Assembly (NCBI RefSeq): GCF_002764115.1
Contig: NZ_CP017940.1
Coordinates: 2,082,501 to 2,146,500, forward strand
Source of the DNA: Phyllobacterium zundukense
GTDB lineage: Bacteria > Pseudomonadota > Alphaproteobacteria > Rhizobiales > Rhizobiaceae
Direction of reading: 5' to 3'
DNA length: 64,000 nucleotides
Shown here: positions 1 through 12,901 of the stretch, piece after piece
How positions within the stretch are numbered: position 1 is the stretch's first letter
How the letters are laid out: the number at the start of each line of letters is the position of its first letter
Notes under the pieces: generated by a model
Database searches by the model: none
Told to the model about the DNA's origin: nothing
What the model saw: the letters and a program-made list of their open reading frames with translations, nothing else
Program-made: the position numbers and the translations under genes

Positions 1-1053
1 GACGATACCGACACAGAGGAACAGCGCGCTCGAGACTAGCCCGTGCGAGAGCATCTGAAAAATTGCCCCCTGGATACCCTGCTCGTTGGCCGCGAAGATA
101 CCCATTGTGACATAGCCCATGTGGGCCACGGACGAATAGGCGATCAGCTTCTTGATGTCTTGCTGCATCAGCGCGACGAGCGATGTGTAGATGATAGCGA
201 CGATGGACAGCGTGTAGATCAGCGGCGCGAAATCAGCCGAAGCGATGGGGAACATCGGTATCGAGAAGCGGATGAAACCATATCCACCGAGCTTCAACAG
301 GATGCCAGCCAGAATTGCGGAGGCTGCAGTTGGAGCTTCCACATGCGCATCCGGCAACCAGGTGTGTACCGGCCACATCGGCATCTTGACCGCAAAAGAG
401 GCGAAGAATGCCAGCCAAAGCCAAGTCTGCAGCGACGCCGGGAATTTATAGGCAAGCAAGGTCGGAATGTCGGTCGTACCTGCCTGCCAGTACATCGCCA
501 TGATGGCCAGCAGCATCAGCACCGAGCCGAGCAATGTGTAGAGGAAGAACTTGAAGCTTGCGTAGACGCGGCGCTTGCCACCCCAGACACCGATGATGAT
601 GAACATCGGGACCAGAACTGCTTCAAAGAACACATAGAACAGAACGATATCGAGCGCGCAGAAGACACCGATCATCAGCGTTTCCAACACCAGGAACGCA
701 ATCATGTACTCCTTGACCCTGGTCTGGATCGCTTCCCAGCTTGCCAGGATGCACAGCGGCATCAGGAAGGTGGTGAGGATGACGAACAGCATCGAAATGC
801 CGTCCACACCCATATGATAGGAGATGCCGGAATCAAGCCAAGCGGCCTTTTCGACAAACTGGAAGCCAGCCTGGCCATTGTCGAAATAATACCAGATCAG
901 CAATGACAGCAGGAACGTGATGATCGTCGTCCACAGCGTCACATTGCGGATGTTACGCCGTGCAGATTCACTGTCATCCCGGATCATCAGAAGGAGAAAG
1001 GCACCGACCAATGGCAGGAAGGTAACAGTCGAGAGAATTGGCCAGTCGGTCAT
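1..1053 (-). CDS. nuoM: NADH-quinone oxidoreductase subunit M (partial)
   Basis: Proton-pumping, antiporter-like membrane subunit of complex I. Reading the minus strand from 1053 gives 351 open codons, out of about 500 expected, so the C-terminus lies beyond the left edge. The start ATG overlaps the nuoL stop (ATGA). Many hydrophobic helices are visible, together with the family stretches around [15 protein letters not shown] and [19 protein letters not shown] that carry conserved lysines and histidines of the antiporter fold. It is the last gene of the operon inside the window; nuoN would be expected next. Assignment is by family resemblance and operon position and is firm. Confidence 0.96.
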   Translation of the reverse strand, partial: MTDWPILSTVTFLPLVGAFLLLMIRDDSESARRNIRNVTLWTTIITFLLSLLIWYYFDNGQAGFQFVEKAAWLDSGISYHMGVDGISMLFVILTTFLMPLCILASWEAIQTRVKEYMIAFLVLETLMIGVFCALDIVLFYVFFEAVLVPMFIIIGVWGGKRRVYASFKFFLYTLLGSVLMLLAIMAMYWQAGTTDIPTLLAYKFPASLQTWLWLAFFASFAVKMPMWPVHTWLPDAHVEAPTAASAILAGILLKLGGYGFIRFSIPMFPIASADFAPLIYTLSIVAIIYTSLVALMQQDIKKLIAYSSVAHMGYVTMGIFAANEQGIQGAIFQMLSHGLVSSALFLCVGIV

Positions 1054-3044
1054 CAGAAGTTGCTCCCGAGCATCATCCACGTGACGAGTGCGGCGACCCC
1101 AATGAGCATCGCGAACGCATAGTGATAAAGGTAACCGGTCTGCAGGCGCACCACCCGGTTGGTGACATCAACGACACGTGCGGAAATTCCGTCCGGGCCA
1201 TGACCGTCGATCAGCCAGCCGTCGCCCTGCTTCCACAGGAACCGGCCGAGAGCCTTGGCCGGACGAACGAACAGGAAGTCGTAGAGCTCGTCGAAATACC
1301 ACTTGTTGAGCAGGAACTGGTAGAGGCCAGGATGCTGTGCAGCAAGCCGCTTCGGCGTCTCCGGGGAGCGGATGTAGAAATACCAGGACACGAGGAACCC
1401 GGCCGCCATTGCGAGGAATGGCGACATAGCAACCAGGAACGGTACGTGATGATGCTCTTCGAGGATCTCGTTTTCCGGACCGGTAAAGATCGCACCCTTC
1501 CAGAACTCGGCATACTCATGCCCGAAGAAATACTCATGGAAGCCAACACCGGCAAACAGCGCGCCGAATGCCAGAATGAACAGCGGAACCAGCATGACAT
1601 AGGGCGATTCATGCACGTGATGCATGACATCATGGCTTGCACGCGGCTTGCCATGGAACGTCATGAAAATCAGGCGCCACGAATAGAAGCTGGTGAAGAT
1701 GGCGGCGATAACGAGAAGGATGAACGCATAGCCGGCAACCGGGCTATGCGATGCGTAGGCCGACTCGATGATCATGTCCTTGGAGAAGAACCCGGCAGTA
1801 CCGATAAGTGTGCCGGGAATGCCAAGGCCCGTCAGCGCAACCGTACCGACGACCATCAGCCAGTAGGTCTGAGGGATCAATTTGCGCAGACCACCCATGT
1901 GGCGCATGTCCTGTTCATCGGATACGGCGTGAATGACGGAGCCCGCTCCAAGGAACAGCAGGGCCTTGAAGAAGGCGTGCGTGAACAGGTGGAAAATGCC
2001 GGCACCGTAAGCACCGAGCCCGAGCGCAACAAACATGTAGCCAAGCTGCGAACAGGTCGAATATGCGATGACGCGCTTGATGTCGTTCTGGACGAGGCCA
2101 ACTGTTGCAGCAAAGAATGCCGTGGTCGCACCGATAAAGGTGACGAAAATCAAGGCGGTATGCGACAGTTCGAAGATCGGGGACAAACGCGCAACCATGA
2201 ATACACCAGCGGTCACCATCGTGGCAGCATGGATCAGTGCCGAAACCGGTGTCGGGCCTTCCATGGCGTCTGGCAGCCAGGTGTGCAGCAGGAACTGTGC
2301 CGACTTGCCCATCGCGCCCATGAAGAGCAGCAGGCAGGCAATAGTGATCGCACCCTGCTTGTCGAGCGCATAGCCCAGGAAATTCAGAACAGTCTGACTG
2401 CCCTCAGTCGCACCTTCAGCCGGAAGATACTGCGCAGCGGAAGTAAATAGCGTGTCGAACTGGACAGTGTCGAAAAGTACGAACAGTGCGAAAATGCCAA
2501 GCAGGAAGCCGAAATCGCCGACGCGGTTGACAACGAAGGCCTTGATGGCGGCGGCATTGGCGGAAGGCTTCTTGAACCAGAAGCCAATCAGCAGATACGA
2601 CGCAAGGCCCACGCCTTCCCAGCCGAAGAACATCTGTACCAGATTGTCGCCGGTCACCAGCATCAGCATGGCGAAAGTGAAGAGCGACAGATAGGCGAAA
2701 AAGCGCGGCCGATCCGGATCGTGATGCATGTAGCCGATCGAATAGGTATGGACCAGTGCCGAGACGGTGTTGACGACGACCAGCATTACCGCTGTCAGCG
2801 TGTCGATGCGCAGCGCCCAGTCGAAGCTCAGCGAACCCGACTCGACCCAGTGCATGACCGGCACCTTGAACGCTTCGCCGTGGCCCAGCGCCACGGTCCC
2901 GAATGCGATCCAGGAAAGGACCGCACAGACGATCAGCAGTCCAGTCGTGACATACTCGCTCGCCTTCGCCCCGATCGACGAGCCAAACAGGCCCGCGATC
3001 AGAAAACCGAGCAACGGAAGGAAGACAATCGCCAGATACAGCAT
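1053..3044 (-). CDS. nuoL: NADH-quinone oxidoreductase subunit L
   Basis: Largest antiporter-like membrane subunit of complex I, which carries one proton channel and the long lateral helix. At 663 residues it has the usual alphaproteobacterial length. Family motifs are present: the N-terminal [41 protein letters not shown], and the [19 protein letters not shown] lysine segment. A His-rich loop (EEHHH) lies near residue 540. The gene sits 7 nt after nuoK and overlaps nuoM by 4 nt, as expected for one mRNA. The long plus-strand open frame opposite it is a shadow. Confidence 0.98.
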   Translation of the reverse strand: MLYLAIVFLPLLGFLIAGLFGSSIGAKASEYVTTGLLIVCAVLSWIAFGTVALGHGEAFKVPVMHWVESGSLSFDWALRIDTLTAVMLVVVNTVSALVHTYSIGYMHHDPDRPRFFAYLSLFTFAMLMLVTGDNLVQMFFGWEGVGLASYLLIGFWFKKPSANAAAIKAFVVNRVGDFGFLLGIFALFVLFDTVQFDTLFTSAAQYLPAEGATEGSQTVLNFLGYALDKQGAITIACLLLFMGAMGKSAQFLLHTWLPDAMEGPTPVSALIHAATMVTAGVFMVARLSPIFELSHTALIFVTFIGATTAFFAATVGLVQNDIKRVIAYSTCSQLGYMFVALGLGAYGAGIFHLFTHAFFKALLFLGAGSVIHAVSDEQDMRHMGGLRKLIPQTYWLMVVGTVALTGLGIPGTLIGTAGFFSKDMIIESAYASHSPVAGYAFILLVIAAIFTSFYSWRLIFMTFHGKPRASHDVMHHVHESPYVMLVPLFILAFGALFAGVGFHEYFFGHEYAEFWKGAIFTGPENEILEEHHHVPFLVAMSPFLAMAAGFLVSWYFYIRSPETPKRLAAQHPGLYQFLLNKWYFDELYDFLFVRPAKALGRFLWKQGDGWLIDGHGPDGISARVVDVTNRVVRLQTGYLYHYAFAMLIGVAALVTWMMLGSNF

Positions 3045-3051
3045 GCCCCCG

Positions 3052-3360
3052 TCAACCTTTCATCATGTTGACGTCTTCCACGGCAATCGACCCACGATTG
3101 CGGTAGAACACGACGAGAATAGCAAGACCGATCGCTGCCTCTGCGGCGGCAACGGTCAGGACAAACAACGCGAAGATCTGGCCAACCAGATCACCGAGAG
3201 CGGCGGAGAACGCCACGAAGTTCAAGTTGACTGCAAGCAGGATCAATTCGACCGACATCAAAATGACGATCACATTCTTCCGGTTGAGGAAGATACCGAA
3301 GATCCCGAGGGTAAACAGCAAGGCCGAAACAGTGAGATAATGTGCGATACCGATTTCCAT
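3052..3360 (-). CDS. nuoK: NADH-quinone oxidoreductase subunit K
   Basis: Small membrane subunit of complex I with three transmembrane helices and the membrane-buried glutamates expected in NuoK (VELILLAVN and [11 protein letters not shown]). Two adjacent ATG codons (3363 and 3360) are possible. The second gives the MEIGIAHYL start usual in relatives and 102 residues. An AGAGGTG ribosome binding site inside the nuoJ end serves either. The gene overlaps the nuoJ stop, so translation is probably coupled. Confidence 0.96.
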   Translation of the reverse strand: MEIGIAHYLTVSALLFTLGIFGIFLNRKNVIVILMSVELILLAVNLNFVAFSAALGDLVGQIFALFVLTVAAAEAAIGLAILVVFYRNRGSIAVEDVNMMKG

Positions 3361-3992
3361 CATGACACCTCTGTCAGGCCCTTGCCTGTTTCAACCTGTT
3401 TGACCTCGATAGCCGTTGCAGGCGTGCGTGCCACCTGCTCCGAAACGTTCTGGCGTTTGATATTCGGCTTGTGGCGAAGCGTAAGAACGATCGCGCCGAT
3501 CATTGCAACCAGGAGCACGAGACCGGCAATCTGGAAGAAGTAGATGTAGTCCGTATAGAGAATATCGCCGAGCGCCGCCGTATTGGTGCGCGTGGCCACA
3601 TCAGGCGTTGGCTGGAAAGCCACAGTGCCGAGTTTTGGCGCAAATACCGATCCGCCCAGAACGATGATCAACTCGGCAGCAAGGATGAGCCCGACAAGCG
3701 CGCCGATGGGCGCATATTGCAAGGCACCGCTTTTCAGTTCAGCAAAATCAACGTCCAGCATCATGACGACGAAAAGGAAGAGAACCGCAACCGCGCCGAC
3801 ATAGACGACGAGAAGGATCATCGCCAGGAATTCAGCGCCAGTTAGAAGGAACAATCCCGCCGCATTAAAAAATGCGAGGATCAAGAACAGCACAGAATGC
3901 ACGGGATTGCGCGCCGCAATCACCATGAACGCACTGGCGACGGTTATGAAGGCGAAGAGATAAAAAAACGCCGCCGCGATACCTGTCAGCAT
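3360..3992 (-). CDS. nuoJ: NADH-quinone oxidoreductase subunit J
   Basis: Membrane subunit of complex I (210 residues) with five predicted hydrophobic helices and the NuoJ stretch [20 protein letters not shown], whose TM3 helix takes part in coupling quinone reduction to proton movement. The C-terminal tail is soluble and variable. The gene is separated from nuoI by 141 bases without a coding frame, the longest gap inside this operon. It overlaps the start of nuoK. Confidence 0.97.
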   Translation of the reverse strand: MLTGIAAAFFYLFAFITVASAFMVIAARNPVHSVLFLILAFFNAAGLFLLTGAEFLAMILLVVYVGAVAVLFLFVVMMLDVDFAELKSGALQYAPIGALVGLILAAELIIVLGGSVFAPKLGTVAFQPTPDVATRTNTAALGDILYTDYIYFFQIAGLVLLVAMIGAIVLTLRHKPNIKRQNVSEQVARTPATAIEVKQVETGKGLTEVS

Positions 3993-4133
3993 GGGTTCCC
4001 CCGATTTCCATTCCGGCAGGTCTTCCTGCCATTTCTAGAGCGATGAGCGGCATTTCCGCGCATTCGCAGCCTCTTAGCGCATGTTCCCGTCCGGTAGAAG
4101 AACCGAACCAAGGACACAAGCGCGCACTCAATC

Positions 4134-4625
4134 TTACCGGTACGGCGCATCCATCGCGATGTTGCGCGCCAGTTCCCGTTCCCAGCGATCGCCGTTGGCA
4201 AGCAGCCGGTCCTTGTCATAGTAGAGTTCTTCACGAGTTTCCGTCGCGAACTCGAAATTCGGCCCTTCAACGATCGCATCGACCGGGCAAGCTTCCTGGC
4301 AAAAGCCGCAATAGATGCACTTCACCATATCGATGTCATAACGCACCGTGCGGCGCGTTCCGTCATTGCGGCGCGGTCCTGCCTCGATGGTAATGGCCTG
4401 CGCCGGGCAGATCGCTTCGCAGAGCTTGCAGGCGATGCAACGCTCTTCGCCATTGGGATAGCGGCGCAATGCATGTTCACCGCGGAAGCGTGGGCTGATC
4501 GGGCCCTTCTCAAACGGATAGTTCAAGGTCGCCTTCGGCGCAAAGAACTGACGCATCGACAAGAAGAATGCGCCGACGAATTCCAGAAGCAGGAGCGACT
4601 TAGCAGCTTGTGCGAGTTGTGCCAT
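4134..4625 (-). CDS. nuoI: NADH-quinone oxidoreductase subunit I, 2x[4Fe-4S]
   Basis: Peripheral-arm ferredoxin-like subunit that carries clusters N6a and N6b on the route to quinone. Two complete CxxCxxCxxxCP motifs are visible, [12 protein letters not shown] and [12 protein letters not shown], in a 163-residue protein of normal length. An N-terminal amphipathic segment ([13 protein letters not shown]) fits contact with the membrane arm. It begins 11 nt after nuoH in the same operon. Confidence 0.98.
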   Translation of the reverse strand: MAQLAQAAKSLLLLEFVGAFFLSMRQFFAPKATLNYPFEKGPISPRFRGEHALRRYPNGEERCIACKLCEAICPAQAITIEAGPRRNDGTRRTVRYDIDMVKCIYCGFCQEACPVDAIVEGPNFEFATETREELYYDKDRLLANGDRWERELARNIAMDAPYR

Positions 4626-4636
4626 GCTGGTTCTCC

Positions 4637-5683
4637 TTACGGCGTCAGGCCGGTGATTTTGAGGAAGGCCGCGGTCGCGATGACCATGAAGATCGAAATC
4701 GGCAGGAACACCTTCCAGCCCAGACGCATCAACTGGTCATAGCGGTAGCGCGGAACGAATGCCTTCACCATGGCGAACATGAAAAAGCACAGGAAGAGCT
4801 TGAGCAGGAACCAGATCACCCCGGGCACCCAATTCAGGAACCAGACATCCACCGGAGGCAACCAGCCACCCAGGAAAAGGATGGTGGTCAGCGCGCACAT
4901 CAGCGTGATGGCAACGTACTCACCAAGGAAGAACAGCAGGAACGCGGTCGACGAATATTCGATCATGTGACCGGCGACAAGTTCCGATTCCGCTTCGACC
5001 AGATCGAAAGGCGGACGGTTGGTTTCCGCCAGTGCCGAAATGAAGAAGATGATGAACATCGGGAAAAGGCCGAGCCAGTGCCAGTCGAGGAACGAGTTCG
5101 GCAGGCCCAGCATAGTGCCAAGACCATCCTTTTGCGACATGACGATATCGGTCAAGTTCAAGGATCCGACGCAAAGCAGAACGGTGACGATGACGAAACC
5201 GATGGAGACTTCGTAGGAAACCATCTGCGCAGCGGAACGCAGTGCTCCGAGGAATGGATATTTGGAATTGGAAGCCCAGCCGGCCATGATCACGCCGTAG
5301 ACTTCCAGCGAGGAAATGGCGAGCACGTAGAGAATGCCGACATTGACGTTGGCAACCGCCCAGCCCTCATTGACCGGGATAACCGCCCATGCCGCCATCG
5401 CGAGAACCGATGAAACCAGAGGAGCAAGCAGGAAAATGCCCTTATTGGCGCCGGACGGAATGATCGGTTCCTTGACGACGAATTTGAGAAGATCGGCGAA
5501 GGACTGCAGCAATCCGAAGGGACCGACCACGTTCGGTCCGCGACGCAACTGAACGGCCGCCCAGATCTTGCGATCCGCCAGAAGCAGGTAGGCGATGATG
5601 AGCAACATTGCCACCAGCATCAGCACCGATTTTCCGAGGATAATCAGCAGCGGCAGGATGTAGGTTGCGAAAATTTCTTCCAT
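4637..5683 (-). CDS. nuoH: NADH-quinone oxidoreductase subunit H
   Basis: Membrane subunit that forms most of the quinone chamber of complex I. The protein has eight or more hydrophobic helices and the conserved [19 protein letters not shown] loop and [20 protein letters not shown] loop (acidic E-channel). The start was placed at the ATG at 5683 (MEEIFATY), 17 nt after nuoG and preceded by GGAAGAG. The longer frame adds 21 residues that look like nuoG-end shadow. The length is 348 residues. Confidence 0.97.
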   Translation of the reverse strand: MEEIFATYILPLLIILGKSVLMLVAMLLIIAYLLLADRKIWAAVQLRRGPNVVGPFGLLQSFADLLKFVVKEPIIPSGANKGIFLLAPLVSSVLAMAAWAVIPVNEGWAVANVNVGILYVLAISSLEVYGVIMAGWASNSKYPFLGALRSAAQMVSYEVSIGFVIVTVLLCVGSLNLTDIVMSQKDGLGTMLGLPNSFLDWHWLGLFPMFIIFFISALAETNRPPFDLVEAESELVAGHMIEYSSTAFLLFFLGEYVAITLMCALTTILFLGGWLPPVDVWFLNWVPGVIWFLLKLFLCFFMFAMVKAFVPRYRYDQLMRLGWKVFLPISIFMVIATAAFLKITGLTP

Positions 5684-5700
5684 ATCAGTCTCTTCCCCGC

Positions 5701-7782
5701 CTACTCGGCCGCCTGCTTGAAGCCGCCCTTGGCGAGCGCTGAACATTCAGCCATGACGGCCGAGGCGCGCGCGATCGGGTTGGTCAAATAGAAATCCTTG
5801 ACCGGCGAAACAAAGGCCGTTTTTTCAACGACGCCAGATGCATTTGCCAGCTTCTCGATGTCGGCAGGATTGCCAGCCTCGATCGAGTCGATCGCGGCGA
5901 GATGCGGATACTCCTCATAGAGGGCCCAGCGCAAGGCCGTCAGGGAGTCGAATGGCAATTTCTTGCCGAGAACATCCGACAGGGCGCGCAGGATCGCCCA
6001 ATCTTCCTTGGCGTTACCCGGCGCAAAACCGGCACGGTTGGTCATCTGCACACGGCCTTCCGTGTTGACGAAGGTACCGGATTTTTCCGTATAGGTCGCA
6101 CCCGGCAAGATCACGTCGGCGTTGTGCGCGCCCTGATCGCCATGGGTACCGATATAGACGGTGAAGGCCTTGTCCTTCTTCGGCCAATCCAGTTCGTCGG
6201 CGCCGAGCAGAAACAATACGTCAAGCTTGCCCCTCATTTCGGCAACTGTCTTGCCGCCTGCCCCCGGCACGAAGCCGATGTCGAGTGCACCGACACGGCT
6301 CGCCGCCGTGTGAACGACACCGAAACCGTTCCATTCGTCCGTCAACGCGCCCGAAACGGCGGCAATCTTTGCCACAAGACCCAAAACCGCCGCGCTATCC
6401 GCGCGGGCCAAGGCGCCCTGCCCGATGACGATCATCGGGTTCTTGGCCTTTTTCAGAACCGACAGGAATTTCACTGAACCATTGGCGAGTTCAACCAATG
6501 TCTCAGCTCCTGAACCAAGATATTCATACTTGTACCGCAGATCTGCCTGCTCGCCGATCACGGCAATTGGCGTTCCGGCAGCGCGCCAGCGCTTGCGGAT
6601 ACGGGAATTGAGCAACGAAGCCTCAAAGCGCGGGTTGGAACCTACGATCAGGATTGCATCAGCCTGTTCGATGCCGTCGATGGTCGGATTGAATATGTAG
6701 GACGCACGACCATTGGCCGTATTCAGCGCCGAGCCGTCCTGACGCGCATCGACATTGGCAGAGCCAAGCGATGTCATCAGTGCCTTCAGTGCATACATTT
6801 CCTCAACGCTGGCTAGATCGCCGGCAATCGCACCGATCTTGTCGCCCTTGGTCTTGGCAACAGCGGCCTTGATCGCTTCAAAAGCTTCAGGCCAGCTTGC
6901 AGCGACAAGCCGTCCGTCCTTGCGGATGTAAGGCCGGTCGAGACGCTGCGTACGCAGACCGTCCCAGATGAAGCGGGTTTTGTCGGAAATCCATTCCTCG
7001 TTCACCTGCTCGTTGACGCGCGGCAGGATGCGCATCACTTCGCGGCCGCGCGTATCAACGCGGATCGCCGATCCGACAGCATCCATCACGTCTATGGATT
7101 CGGTCTTATTCAGCTCCCACGGACGCGCCTGGAATGCATAGGGCTTCGAGGTCAATGCGCCAACCGGGCAAAGGTCGATCACATTACCCTGCAGCTCCGA
7201 CGTCATCGCATGTTCAAGATAGGTGGTGATCTCGGCATCTTCGCCGCGGCCGATAAGACCGAGCTCGGAAATACCCGCGACTTCCGTCGTAAAGCGGACG
7301 CAACGCGTACAGTGGATGCAGCGCGTCATGATCGTCTTGACGAGTGGCCCGATATATTTGTCTTCAACGGCGCGCTTGTTTTCCTTGTAGCGCGACGAAT
7401 CCATACCGAACGCCATCGCCTGATCCTGCAGATCGCACTCGCCGCCCTGATCGCAGATCGGGCAATCGAGCGGATGGTTGATCAAAAGGAATTCCATCAC
7501 ACCTTCACGGGCCTTCTTGACCATCGGCGTGTTGGTGAAAATCTCTGGTGTTTCGCCATTTGGGCCGGGACGCAGATCACGAACGCCCATCGCGCAGGAT
7601 GCAGCCGGCTTTGGTGGTCCACCCTTCACTTCAATGAGGCACATGCGGCAATTGCCGGCGATCGACAAACGCTCATGGAAACAGAACCGCGGCACTTCCG
7701 CACCCGCCGTTTCTGCAGCCTGCAGAAGCGTGTAGTGATCCGGTACCTCGATTTCCTTACCGTCGACTTTGATCTTTGCCAT
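5701..7782 (-). CDS. nuoG: NADH-quinone oxidoreductase subunit G
   Basis: Large iron-sulfur subunit of complex I, 693 residues from the ATG at 7782 (MAKIKVDG); eight extra upstream codons are unlikely to be used. Visible cluster ligands: an N-terminal [2Fe-2S] set (C34, C45, C48, C63), the [14 protein letters not shown] motif with its His ligand, and CIHCTRC with a distal CPVGALTS for a [4Fe-4S] cluster. The C-terminal half is the molybdopterin-oxidoreductase fold kept without cofactor. A 103-nt gap and one extra gene separate it from nuoF. Confidence 0.97.
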   Translation of the reverse strand: MAKIKVDGKEIEVPDHYTLLQAAETAGAEVPRFCFHERLSIAGNCRMCLIEVKGGPPKPAASCAMGVRDLRPGPNGETPEIFTNTPMVKKAREGVMEFLLINHPLDCPICDQGGECDLQDQAMAFGMDSSRYKENKRAVEDKYIGPLVKTIMTRCIHCTRCVRFTTEVAGISELGLIGRGEDAEITTYLEHAMTSELQGNVIDLCPVGALTSKPYAFQARPWELNKTESIDVMDAVGSAIRVDTRGREVMRILPRVNEQVNEEWISDKTRFIWDGLRTQRLDRPYIRKDGRLVAASWPEAFEAIKAAVAKTKGDKIGAIAGDLASVEEMYALKALMTSLGSANVDARQDGSALNTANGRASYIFNPTIDGIEQADAILIVGSNPRFEASLLNSRIRKRWRAAGTPIAVIGEQADLRYKYEYLGSGAETLVELANGSVKFLSVLKKAKNPMIVIGQGALARADSAAVLGLVAKIAAVSGALTDEWNGFGVVHTAASRVGALDIGFVPGAGGKTVAEMRGKLDVLFLLGADELDWPKKDKAFTVYIGTHGDQGAHNADVILPGATYTEKSGTFVNTEGRVQMTNRAGFAPGNAKEDWAILRALSDVLGKKLPFDSLTALRWALYEEYPHLAAIDSIEAGNPADIEKLANASGVVEKTAFVSPVKDFYLTNPIARASAVMAECSALAKGGFKQAAE

Positions 7783-7885
7783 CGTCCGTCCAACCTCGCG
7801 GAGCATTCCGCATTTTCATCTGGCATTTCAGCTTTGCGGCCGAAACACCTTCAATTCACTCGCGCCAGAGTAACCGGCGCGCTAC

Positions 7886-8485
7886 CTAATTTGTACTTGC
7901 CCCAGCAAGAGCCGCTGCCTGCCCCACCCAGTCATCGCGCAAGATACGTCCGCCGAATTTCAGATGATCATCGACCCTGGCAATTTCCTCGACCGTCCAG
8001 GCCGCGATCTGCGCGTAGGTCTGGATGCCCATACCGTTCAGCACTTGTTCGAGCTTGGGACCAACACCGGAAATAAGCTTCAGATCGTCGCGCACCGTCA
8101 CCGTTTTGACTGCCACGGACTGAACCGGCGCCTTTGATGCAACGGGTGCTTTGACCTGCACGACCGGAACATCGACAACCTTCGGCGAAATATGCTCTGC
8201 CTTCTTGCGAATGATTGTCCTCAAAGCATCCACATCGACAGCAACCGGCGGAACGGCAACGTTCTCGTCTTTCGTCGCAGGCTTGAGCCTGGTGTTTGCA
8301 TCGAGAGCACCTGCGATTGCGCCGGCCCAAAGGCCCCACATCTGGCTGGCGACACCGAGACCGAGCACGGAAACAGCAGCTGCCGCACCCCATTGGGGCG
8401 CCAGCAGGTTGGCAGCCGGAATTACCTGTTTCGGCATCAAAGCCGCCCAGTCCGCGCCCAATCGTTTGTTTCCGGTGTCCGGCAT
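7886..8485 (-). CDS. Membrane-anchored protein with NuoE-tail-like helical domain
   Basis: A 199-residue protein of unassigned function inside the nuo operon, 14 nt after nuoF. It has one hydrophobic segment (about residues 33-58, Ala/Gly-rich), a low-complexity Val/Ala/Lys linker, and a C-terminal domain from about residue 133 that starts DDLKLISGVGPKLE, a helix-hairpin-helix-like GVGPK motif. Almost the same domain ends the NuoE protein upstream, including the final RDDWV segment. The conserved place in the operon suggests an accessory or assembly role for complex I, but that is inference. Similar proteins are known next to nuoF/nuoG in Rhizobiales, usually as hypothetical. Confidence 0.85.
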   Translation of the reverse strand: MPDTGNKRLGADWAALMPKQVIPAANLLAPQWGAAAAVSVLGLGVASQMWGLWAGAIAGALDANTRLKPATKDENVAVPPVAVDVDALRTIIRKKAEHISPKVVDVPVVQVKAPVASKAPVQSVAVKTVTVRDDLKLISGVGPKLEQVLNGMGIQTYAQIAAWTVEEIARVDDHLKFGGRILRDDWVGQAAALAGASTN

Positions 8486-8499
8486 CGGCCCTTCAACCC

Positions 8500-9801
<1,302 letters not shown>

Positions 9802-9869
9802 TTCGCACCGGTCCTACTCTCTTCGTCCATTCTTCAGCGGATGCACGATCTGCATCCGCTAATTCATTT

Positions 9870-11051
9870 TTATCTCGGCTTCTTGCCGAAAACCTTGATG
9901 TATTCTGCTTCGCCGCCTTTGGCCAAGGCCTTGGCTTGCTTGACCCAGTCGTCGCGTTCGATGCGGCCCTTGAAGTTCAGGTAGCTATCGACCCACTCAC
10001 GCTCGGCCTTCTTCCAGGTCGCAACCTGCGCATAGGTATAGATGCCAAGCTCATGCAAAATGATTTCAATCTTCGGGCCAACGCCGGCAATCAATTTGAG
10101 ATCATCGGTGACAGCTGGCCTCTCGATCGCGGCAGGGCGGTTCTTGTCCTCAAGTGATACGGCCTCGGCCGGTGCCTTGACGGACTGCACCGCCGGCTTT
10201 TCGGAAAGCGAACCTTCTGCAATCGGCGGGTTCTTGATGGCCCGCGCAGCTGCTGGCGCCTTGGGAGCTGGCTTCGACGTGGCGTCCTCAGCGGCTTTGG
10301 TTGCCTTTACCGTGGACGGCGATTTGATCGCGGCATTGGTCGCCTCATCATGCGTCACCGGCTTGGCGGCATTCGACGGCGGGACGCTTGCGATCGCCGA
10401 CGCGCCGGTCTTGGCAGCGCGTTTCGGTTTGGCTGCGCCATTGCCCTCGTTCAGCGACGTGAGCTCGCCCTGAGGCGCGGAGAAATGACGATCTATCTGT
10501 GGTCCGACAGGAACAGAAGCCCCGTTTCCGGCCTCGAATGCATCGATGATTTCTTCGAGGCGCTCCGGCGTCAGATCCTCGTAGGTGTCCTTGAACACCA
10601 TGACCATCGGAGCATTAACGCAGGCGCCAAGGCACTCGACCTCTTCCCACGACAGCGTACCCGCCTCGTTGGTATGAAACGGATCGTGATGGATCTTGTG
10701 CTGGCAGACCTTCTTCAGATCTTCCGCACCGCGCAGCATACAAGGCGTCGTGCCGCAAACCTGGATGTGGGCGCGGGTACCGACGGGCTTTAGCTGGAAC
10801 TGTGTATAGAAAGTCGCAACTTCCAGTACGCGGATCATTGGCATATCGAGCATGGTCGCCACATGTTCGATTGCAGCCCTGGTGACCCAGCCGTCCTGCT
10901 CCTGGGCGCGCATCAACAACGGAATGACGGCCGACTGCTCGCGGCCCTTGGGATATTTCTTGATAGCAAGTTTCGCCCAAGCGCTGTTTTCGCGATTGAA
11001 CGCAAACGCTGCTGGCTGGACGTTATCTTCTGCGAGACGGCGGACGGACAT
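9870..11051 (-). CDS. nuoE: NADH-quinone oxidoreductase subunit E with long C-terminal extension
   Basis: Thioredoxin-like [2Fe-2S] subunit (N1a) of complex I. Ligands C99, C104, C140 and C144 are visible (VCGTTPCML and VECLGAC). The catalytic part ends near residue 175, which is the usual bacterial length, yet the protein runs to 393 residues. The extra 200 residues are an Ala/Lys/Pro-rich linker followed by a domain with DDLKLIAGVGPKIE, near-identical in design to the end of the separate protein at 7886-8485. The start overlaps the nuoD stop. The extension is known in Rhizobiales; its role is unknown to me. Confidence 0.96.
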   Translation of the reverse strand: MSVRRLAEDNVQPAAFAFNRENSAWAKLAIKKYPKGREQSAVIPLLMRAQEQDGWVTRAAIEHVATMLDMPMIRVLEVATFYTQFQLKPVGTRAHIQVCGTTPCMLRGAEDLKKVCQHKIHHDPFHTNEAGTLSWEEVECLGACVNAPMVMVFKDTYEDLTPERLEEIIDAFEAGNGASVPVGPQIDRHFSAPQGELTSLNEGNGAAKPKRAAKTGASAIASVPPSNAAKPVTHDEATNAAIKSPSTVKATKAAEDATSKPAPKAPAAARAIKNPPIAEGSLSEKPAVQSVKAPAEAVSLEDKNRPAAIERPAVTDDLKLIAGVGPKIEIILHELGIYTYAQVATWKKAEREWVDSYLNFKGRIERDDWVKQAKALAKGGEAEYIKVFGKKPR

Positions 11052-12241
11052 TAACGATCAACCTCACCAAAAACGATATCGAGCGAGCCGAGGACGGCGG
11101 AGACGTCGGCTAGCATGTGACCACGGCACATGAAGTCCATGGCCTGAAGATGGGCAAACCCCGGCGCGCGCAGTTTGACGCGATAAGGCTTGTTCGACCC
11201 GTCGGAAACAAGAAACACGCCGAATTCACCTTTCGGCGCTTCAACGGCTGCATACACTTCACCCGCCGGCACGTGATAGCCTTCGGTATAGAGTTTGAAG
11301 TGATGGATCAGCGCTTCCATAGATCGCTTCATCTCGCCACGCTTTGGCGGCACGATCTTGGCGGAGGTGTTGGAAACGGGCCCTATCCGCTCCTTGCCAA
11401 GCAACTGGTCGATGCACTGGCGCATGATACGAACGGACTGGCGCATTTCTTCCATGCGGATCAGATACCGATCGTAGCAATCGCCGTTCTTGCCGATCGG
11501 AATGTCGAATTCCATTTCCGAATAGCATTCATAGGGCTGCGACTTGCGCAGATCCCATGCGGCACCTGAACCGCGAACCATGACGCCGGAGAAACCCCAG
11601 GCCCAGGCATCTTCCAGCTTCACGACGCCGATATCGACATTGCGCTGCTTGAAAATGCGGTTGGGGGTAATCAGATCGTCAAGATTCTTGACCGTTTGCA
11701 GGAACGGATCGCACCATTTGCCGATGTCCTCGATCAGCTGGTCCGGCAAATCCTGATGTACACCGCCCGGGCGGAAATAGGCTGCGTGCATGCGGGCGCC
11801 GCAGGCGCGCTCATAGAACACCATCAGCTTTTCGCGCTCTTCAAAACCCCAGAGCGGCGGCGTCAGCGCACCGACGTCCATGGCCTGCGTGGTCACGTTC
11901 AGCAGATGCGAGAGGATACGGCCAATTTCGGAGAACAGGACACGGATGAGCTGGCCGCGCTTCGGCACTTCGATGCCGAGCAGCCGCTCAACGGCAAGCG
12001 CGTAGGCGTGCTCCTGATTCATCGGCGCGACGTAGTCGAGACGGTCGAGATAGGGCACCGCCTGTAGATAGGTCTTGGCCTCCATCAACTTCTCGGTGCC
12101 GCGATGCAGCAGGCCGATATGCGGATCAACGCGCTCGACCACCTCACCATCCAGCTCCAGCACAAGGCGCAAAACGCCATGCGCCGCCGGATGTTGCGGG
12201 CCGAAGTTAATGTTGAAGTTGCGGACGCTGTGTTCAGTCAT
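11051..12241 (-). CDS. nuoD: NADH-quinone oxidoreductase subunit D
   Basis: 49-kDa-type subunit of the peripheral arm, lining the quinone site. It is 396 residues long and begins with the family pattern [25 protein letters not shown], where the HPAAHG loop meets quinone. It also has [10 protein letters not shown] and the RIRAPGF-like C-terminal part ([11 protein letters not shown]). It is separate from nuoC, as is usual in alphaproteobacteria, unlike the fused enterobacterial form. It overlaps the nuoE start by one base. Confidence 0.98.
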   Translation of the reverse strand: MTEHSVRNFNINFGPQHPAAHGVLRLVLELDGEVVERVDPHIGLLHRGTEKLMEAKTYLQAVPYLDRLDYVAPMNQEHAYALAVERLLGIEVPKRGQLIRVLFSEIGRILSHLLNVTTQAMDVGALTPPLWGFEEREKLMVFYERACGARMHAAYFRPGGVHQDLPDQLIEDIGKWCDPFLQTVKNLDDLITPNRIFKQRNVDIGVVKLEDAWAWGFSGVMVRGSGAAWDLRKSQPYECYSEMEFDIPIGKNGDCYDRYLIRMEEMRQSVRIMRQCIDQLLGKERIGPVSNTSAKIVPPKRGEMKRSMEALIHHFKLYTEGYHVPAGEVYAAVEAPKGEFGVFLVSDGSNKPYRVKLRAPGFAHLQAMDFMCRGHMLADVSAVLGSLDIVFGEVDR

Positions 12242-12283
12242 GGCTGGCTTCCCGGCAGGGTGCGTAAAGTGTCATCAGCGCTC

Positions 12284-12892
12284 TCAATTCGCCTTGGCCT
12301 TCTCATCGCCCGGCAGCACATAATCCGTGCCTTCCCAGGGGGACTGGAAGTCGAAGTTGCGGAATTCCTGTCTCAATTCAACCGGCTCGTAGACAACCCG
12401 CTTGACCTCATCGTCATAGCGAACCTCAACGAAACCGGTAAGCGGAAAGTCCTTGCGCAGCGGATGACCTTCGAAACCGTAGTCGGTGAGGATACGGCGA
12501 AGGTCCGGATGACCCGAGAAAAGCACACCGTAAAGATCGTAGGTTTCGCGCTCGTACCAATCGGCGCCGGGATAGACCGGCGTTGCCGACGGCACCGGCG
12601 TATCCTCGTCCGTCGCAACCTTGACGCAGATACGCAAATTCTGACGGGGTGACAGAAGATGATAGACAACGTCAAAACGATAAACACGCGACGGATAATC
12701 CACGCCGCTGATATCAATCAGCGAGATGAACTGGCACCGCGCATCGTTGCGCAGGAATGTCAGCGTATTGATGAGCTCGCCTGCCGCCACTTCAACGGTC
12801 AGTTCGCCATAGGCAATCTCGACGGACTTGAAGGTCAGGCCGGGCTTTTCTTTGAGGTAACTGGAGAGTTCGCTCAATGCTTCTTCAAACAT
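12284..12892 (-). CDS. nuoC: NADH-quinone oxidoreductase subunit C
   Basis: 30-kDa-type peripheral-arm subunit (202 residues) that docks NuoD and NuoB. The diagnostic signature near the middle is visible: [20 protein letters not shown] followed by [19 protein letters not shown]. No cofactor is bound in this family. It lies between nuoB (9 nt) and nuoD (42 nt). Length and sequence are typical of Rhizobiales. Confidence 0.97.
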   Translation of the reverse strand: MFEEALSELSSYLKEKPGLTFKSVEIAYGELTVEVAAGELINTLTFLRNDARCQFISLIDISGVDYPSRVYRFDVVYHLLSPRQNLRICVKVATDEDTPVPSATPVYPGADWYERETYDLYGVLFSGHPDLRRILTDYGFEGHPLRKDFPLTGFVEVRYDDEVKRVVYEPVELRQEFRNFDFQSPWEGTDYVLPGDEKAKAN

Positions 12893-12901
12893 CGCCCTGT
12901 C

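Noticed and set aside
43..2450. Long plus-strand open frames opposite nuoM and nuoL (287 and 470 codons)
   Set aside because: They are antisense shadows of high-GC membrane protein genes, with charged, low-complexity products and no family resemblance.
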